64,000 nucleotides of DNA from NCBI GenBank assembly GCA_017416915.1, contig JAFQAN010000002.1, positions 62,001 through 126,000 on the forward strand, written 5' to 3'. The notes beneath the pieces were generated by a model, which ran no database searches, was not told where the DNA came from, and saw only the letters and a list, made by a program, of their open reading frames with translations. This DNA comes from Alistipes sp. (GTDB lineage: Bacteria > Bacteroidota > Bacteroidia > Bacteroidales > Rikenellaceae). Positions 61,344-64,000 of this stretch are shown one piece after another (the stretch's first letter is position 1; the number at the start of each line of letters is the position of its first letter). The position numbers and the translations under genes are program-made.

Positions 61344-62311
61344 TGAACGCCAAAGATTTACGTATAGTATTTATGGGTACGCCCGAGTTTGCATCGACCT
61401 CGCTACGGCGTTTGGTTGATGAGGGCTACAACATAGTGGCTGTGGTAACAACTCCCGATAAGCCCGCAGGTCGCGGACAGAAGATGCACCTTAGCGATGT
61501 TAAGCTCACGGCCCTCGATCTTGGTCTTACGCTGTTGCAGCCCGAGAAGCTACGCGACGAGGAGTTTCTCGCGGCGTTACGTGCATTGCAGCCCGACTTG
61601 GGTATTGTCATAGCCTTTCGTATGTTGCCCGAGGTGGTGTGGGCTATGCCGCGTTTGGGTACCTTCAACCTACACGCCTCACTGCTCCCTGAGTACCGTG
61701 GTGCAGCACCCATAAATTGGGCTATCATCAATGGCGAGACCCGCACGGGTGTTACCACCTTCCTGCTTAACCACGAGATTGATAAAGGCGCTATTATCGA
61801 GCAGGAGGCGGTGGATATTCTCGCTGAGGATAATATCGGTACGCTCTACGATAAGCTGATGAATATAGGCTCCGAGTTGGTTGTACGTACCGTTGAGAAG
61901 GTCGCATCGGGTGGTTATGCCACCATTGAGCAGATGCATATCGACGAGGCTACGTTGAAGCCTGCCCCCAAGATTTTCAAGGATGACTGCAAGGTCGATT
62001 GGTCGCGCTCGGGAAGAGATATTGTAAACCTCGTTCGCGGTCTTGCGCCCTATCCTGCGGCGTGGACGCCTATCTATCGCGAGGGCGAGGAGTGCGGCTC
62101 TATAAAGCTCTTCGGTGTGCGCTTTGAGGCGGATAACAAGACGGGCAGTGTTGGCGAAGTGGTAACCGATATGCGCACCTACTTGGGTGTTCGTTGCTAC
62201 GATGGCGTTATCTATCTTGATGATTTGCAGCTTGCAGGCAAGCGCCGTATGGCAATCAAGGAGCTATTGCTCGGCTGGCGCGATGTAAACGTAGTCGAGT
62301 TCGTTAAGTAG
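61343..62311 (+). CDS. fmt: Methionyl-tRNA formyltransferase
   Basis: Fmt formylates the initiator Met-tRNA using 10-formyl-THF. The 322-residue protein (ATG at 61343; a GTG at 61340 is the alternative) starts RIVFMGTPEFAS; the catalytic triad is N109, H111 (FNLHASLLPEYRGAAP) and D147 (NHEIDKGAII). The C-terminal OB-like domain is complete. The ATG shares a base with the upstream TGA (TGATG), indicating translational coupling. A strong hairpin terminator follows. Confidence 0.96.
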   Translation: MNAKDLRIVFMGTPEFASTSLRRLVDEGYNIVAVVTTPDKPAGRGQKMHLSDVKLTALDLGLTLLQPEKLRDEEFLAALRALQPDLGIVIAFRMLPEVVWAMPRLGTFNLHASLLPEYRGAAPINWAIINGETRTGVTTFLLNHEIDKGAIIEQEAVDILAEDNIGTLYDKLMNIGSELVVRTVEKVASGGYATIEQMHIDEATLKPAPKIFKDDCKVDWSRSGRDIVNLVRGLAPYPAAWTPIYREGEECGSIKLFGVRFEADNKTGSVGEVVTDMRTYLGVRCYDGVIYLDDLQLAGKRRMAIKELLLGWRDVNVVEFVK

Positions 62312-62319
62312 GGTAGAAT

Positions 62320-62358
62320 AAGGAGGTGGCTAAAAGTTAATTAGCCACCTCCTTTTCC
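62320..62358 (+). terminator. Hairpin terminator after fmt, repeat copy 2
   Basis: AAGGAGGTGGCTAA at 62320-62333 and TTAGCCACCTCCTT at 62341-62354 form a perfect 14-bp stem, followed by TT. It is nearly identical, including the loop AAGTTAA, to the hairpin at 2361-2392, and also lies between convergent genes. Confidence 0.8.
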
Positions 62359-62370
62359 GTTTTGGATTGA

Positions 62371-62772
62371 TTACTGCTGTCTAATCTCGATAGTGTCCTC
62401 TGCCATAAAGCTGATTACCTTTATGCGTGCTACACGTTCGTACCCTGTGTCGTTGGGTGCTACGGTAATCTCTACTTTCGAGTCCCAAACGGGAAGAGCT
62501 CGTGTGGTGTCATAGTCCACCTTGTTTATGGTAATCCATCCCTCTGCGGGATAGAGGTCGCCTGTCTGTGAATCTGTTGTCCAGCGGTCGCCCTTATTGT
62601 AGAGTATAACAACATCGTCAATGCCTGTCGAATTTACATCTATTGTCATCACGCCACCCTCCGTAGGTGCCACGATGCTCTCCAAGTCGATGTTTACCTC
62701 GGGTACATCCATCGGTCCCTCGCAGGCTGCCATTGTGGCTGCAACTGCAAATAAAATAGATAATCGTTTCAT
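62371..62772 (-). CDS. Small lipoprotein with one BACON-like domain
   Basis: A 133-residue lipoprotein (lipobox AACEGP, Cys at 17). The mature protein is a single beta-sandwich of about 105 residues: VAPTEGGVMTIDVNSTGIDD, then EGWITINKVDYDTT and the closing ARIKVISFMAEDTIEIRQQ, the layout of a BACON domain with its terminal QQ. Such a minimal domain could bind a glycan or peptide at the cell surface. It lies 23 nt downstream of another small lipoprotein on the same strand, so the two form one operon. Confidence 0.75.
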   Translation of the reverse strand: MKRLSILFAVAATMAACEGPMDVPEVNIDLESIVAPTEGGVMTIDVNSTGIDDVVILYNKGDRWTTDSQTGDLYPAEGWITINKVDYDTTRALPVWDSKVEITVAPNDTGYERVARIKVISFMAEDTIEIRQQ

Positions 62773-62795
62773 ACGTCTATAATGTTTAATTGGTT

Positions 62796-63260
62796 TTACG
62801 CTATTTTAGGTATCTGTCGCTTGCCCGTGAAGCGCCACGTCTGCGTAGCTGTGGTTATGTCGAGCGACATTGTATCGGCTGTGATAACAGCGTTTACGCC
62901 AAGTGCTGTACTCTCTTCGACTATCGGACCGTTGTACTCTATGCGCATCGCTACATCCTCGTCTTGAAGCGCAACCGTGCCATTATCAACTCTGCCACTC
63001 AATGTTGTGAGCCAAATCTGCTCGTTGGGCATCTGAATATGTAGCTCATAGCTGCCGTCGTAGGGGATATACTCCCAGGCGATAGTGGTATCCGAAATCT
63101 GCGTATTCTCGTCTTTAATCAGCGTACCTTCATAGACTGCTCCCTGCTCCCACTTGTCGTTGTCGTCGCCACCAATGATGATGGGCTCCTCGTTGTTGTC
63201 GCACGATGCAGCCACTGCCGCAAAGAGCGCTACGATAAAAATGTCTCTTAGATGTCTCAT
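62796..63260 (-). CDS. Small lipoprotein, calycin-like beta fold
   Basis: A 154-residue lipoprotein (lipobox VAASCDNN, Cys at 20) with an acidic spacer (EEPIIIGGDDNDKWE) and an eight-strand-like mature domain: VYEGTLIKDENTQISDTTIAW, LTTLSGRVDNGTVALQDED and TWRFTGKRQIPKIA (given as pieces: VYEGTLIKDENTQIS, SGRVDNGTVALQ, TWRFTGKRQ). Its length and pattern resemble calycin-like lipoproteins of Bacteroidales, but the similarity is general. It is upstream of and co-transcribed with the BACON-like lipoprotein. Function unknown. Confidence 0.7.
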   Translation of the reverse strand: MRHLRDIFIVALFAAVAASCDNNEEPIIIGGDDNDKWEQGAVYEGTLIKDENTQISDTTIAWEYIPYDGSYELHIQMPNEQIWLTTLSGRVDNGTVALQDEDVAMRIEYNGPIVEESTALGVNAVITADTMSLDITTATQTWRFTGKRQIPKIA

Positions 63261-63532
63261 CTTACTACTTATTTATTATATCTGTTTAACCTGCGCGTTT
63301 TTTCGTTTCGCTACTGCAAAGTTAGACTATAAGAGCGGCTTAAAACAAATTTATCGTCGGCTAATTTTTCAGCAATAGCTGTATAACTCGTTGATAATCA
63401 GTATGCTGAAAACTTAAAATCGGGTAGATTTTCAACACGTTGATTATCAGAGAGTTACAACGATGATTTTGGATGGTTTGTGAAAAACGATGTAACCGAC
63501 TGATTATTAGTTGTATAATGTAAAAAAATAAT
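63261..63532. repeat. Intergenic region with a repeated GTTGAT(A/T)ATCAG motif
   Basis: About 270 nt without a gene. GTTGATAATCAG at 63390-63401 and GTTGATTATCAG at 63439-63450 are near-identical; a degenerate inverted copy (CTGATTATTAG) is at 63500-63510. Spacing is about 50-60 nt. They could be regulator sites upstream of the two small lipoproteins. Confidence 0.45.
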
Positions 63533-63560
63533 GGGCTGACCCGATATTTCGGGTCAGCCC
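63533..63560 (-). terminator. Terminator of the last lipoprotein gene
   Basis: GGGCTGACCCGA at 63533-63544 pairs perfectly with TCGGGTCAGCCC at 63549-63560. On the minus strand a T-run follows directly. Confidence 0.9.
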
Positions 63561-63581
63561 ACCTATTCTTAGCGTTACAAT

Positions 63582-63896
63582 TTACTCTAAATTGACACCG
63601 AGTTCATAAGCGTACATAAAAATCGTGTTTACCTTATTCGGATTTGCCATACCATATCTTAGACCAGCATTGTAGTTCTCGTCCAACTCCGATGCAGAGA
63701 GGCCATTCTCCCACTTCGTAAAGTCGTTGGCGCGATCTCTAAACTTCTTGGCATCTCTATCGACAGCAGCCTCGTAAAGCTCGTCGAAATACCACTCGCA
63801 GCAATCTTCCGTCGAATAGAAGGTTTCGTGAATCCAAGTACAAGATGTAAGTGCGATAGATGCGCACAGAGCCATAAGCATAAAAATCTTCTTCAT
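63582..63896 (-). CDS. Small lipoprotein, function unknown
   Basis: A 104-residue lipoprotein (lipobox ALTSCTWI, Cys at 19). The mature part is helical and acidic/aromatic: STEDCCEWYFDELYEAAV, FRDRANDFTKWENGLSASEL and a C-terminal MYAYELGVNLE. There are three Cys in all. No family is recognised. It has a strong terminator 20 nt after its stop and no partner gene on its left, so it is a single-gene unit. Confidence 0.7.
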   Translation of the reverse strand: MKKIFMLMALCASIALTSCTWIHETFYSTEDCCEWYFDELYEAAVDRDAKKFRDRANDFTKWENGLSASELDENYNAGLRYGMANPNKVNTIFMYAYELGVNLE

Positions 63897-64000
63897 AGTC
63901 GTCTGGTTTTAGTTTATATTTGTTACGAAGTTACAAATTATTTGTCAATTTATCAAACGTTATCGCTCGTTTGGCGTTACTCAGCCTTCGATTCGCAATA

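Overview
The window reads as a chromosomal segment of a gut-type Bacteroidales, plausibly Alistipes or another Rikenellaceae. This is inference from gene content and style: many MKK-type lipoproteins, fimbrillin-like and Ig-like surface domains, a thiamine TonB receptor next to a PnuC-family permease, and promoters of the Bacteroidetes type (TTTG, 18-22 nt, TAnnTTTG) in front of several genes. No plasmid, phage or insertion-sequence gene was recognised.

Layout. 1-9.5 kb: an acyltransferase cut by the window edge, luxS with an MTA/SAH nucleosidase, a TPR protein, gyrA, a cysteine desulfidase-like gene and an Fe-type alcohol dehydrogenase. 9.5-24.7 kb: deoD, a phospho-sugar mutase, dnaA with a DnaA box upstream, an aldehyde dehydrogenase, a thiol peroxidase, recA, a bifunctional Rel, a HIT protein, an HTH regulator and uvrB. 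24.9-32.0 kb is the most striking region: a fibronectin-like lipoprotein followed by two lipoproteins ending in an IdeS-like (peptidase family C66, immunoglobulin-degrading) cysteine protease domain, separated by a 53-residue ORF. 32.4-41.7 kb: lipoprotein, lipid kinase, pepD, outer-membrane protein, phoH, der, a 5'-nucleotidase, tRNA-Gln and an AraC regulator. 41.8-46.2 kb: a candidate small RNA, a hotdog thioesterase, a DUF4294 protein, then a TPP riboswitch controlling a TonB receptor and PnuT (thiamine uptake). 46.6-64 kb: lipoproteins, an MFS transporter, a minus-strand cluster (mtaB, membrane sensor-like protein, trkH, SPOR-like protein, FISUMP lipoprotein), a tightly coupled plus-strand operon (metal ABC permease, lptF/G, fmt) and three small lipoproteins.

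A second theme is intergenic structure. Five gaps between convergent genes carry a repeat family not recognised here: hairpins whose outer stems differ in sequence but which keep a conserved GTAC...GTAC core, 10-bp tandem repeats (CTGAGAACGC-like), 8-bp tandem repeats (TCTCGTNG-like) and an inverted block of the 10-mers. In two cases the repeat itself supplies the stop codon of the upstream gene. A separate hairpin sequence is shared by two other convergent gaps.

All assignments come from reading the sequence and from remembered family signatures; no database search was run.
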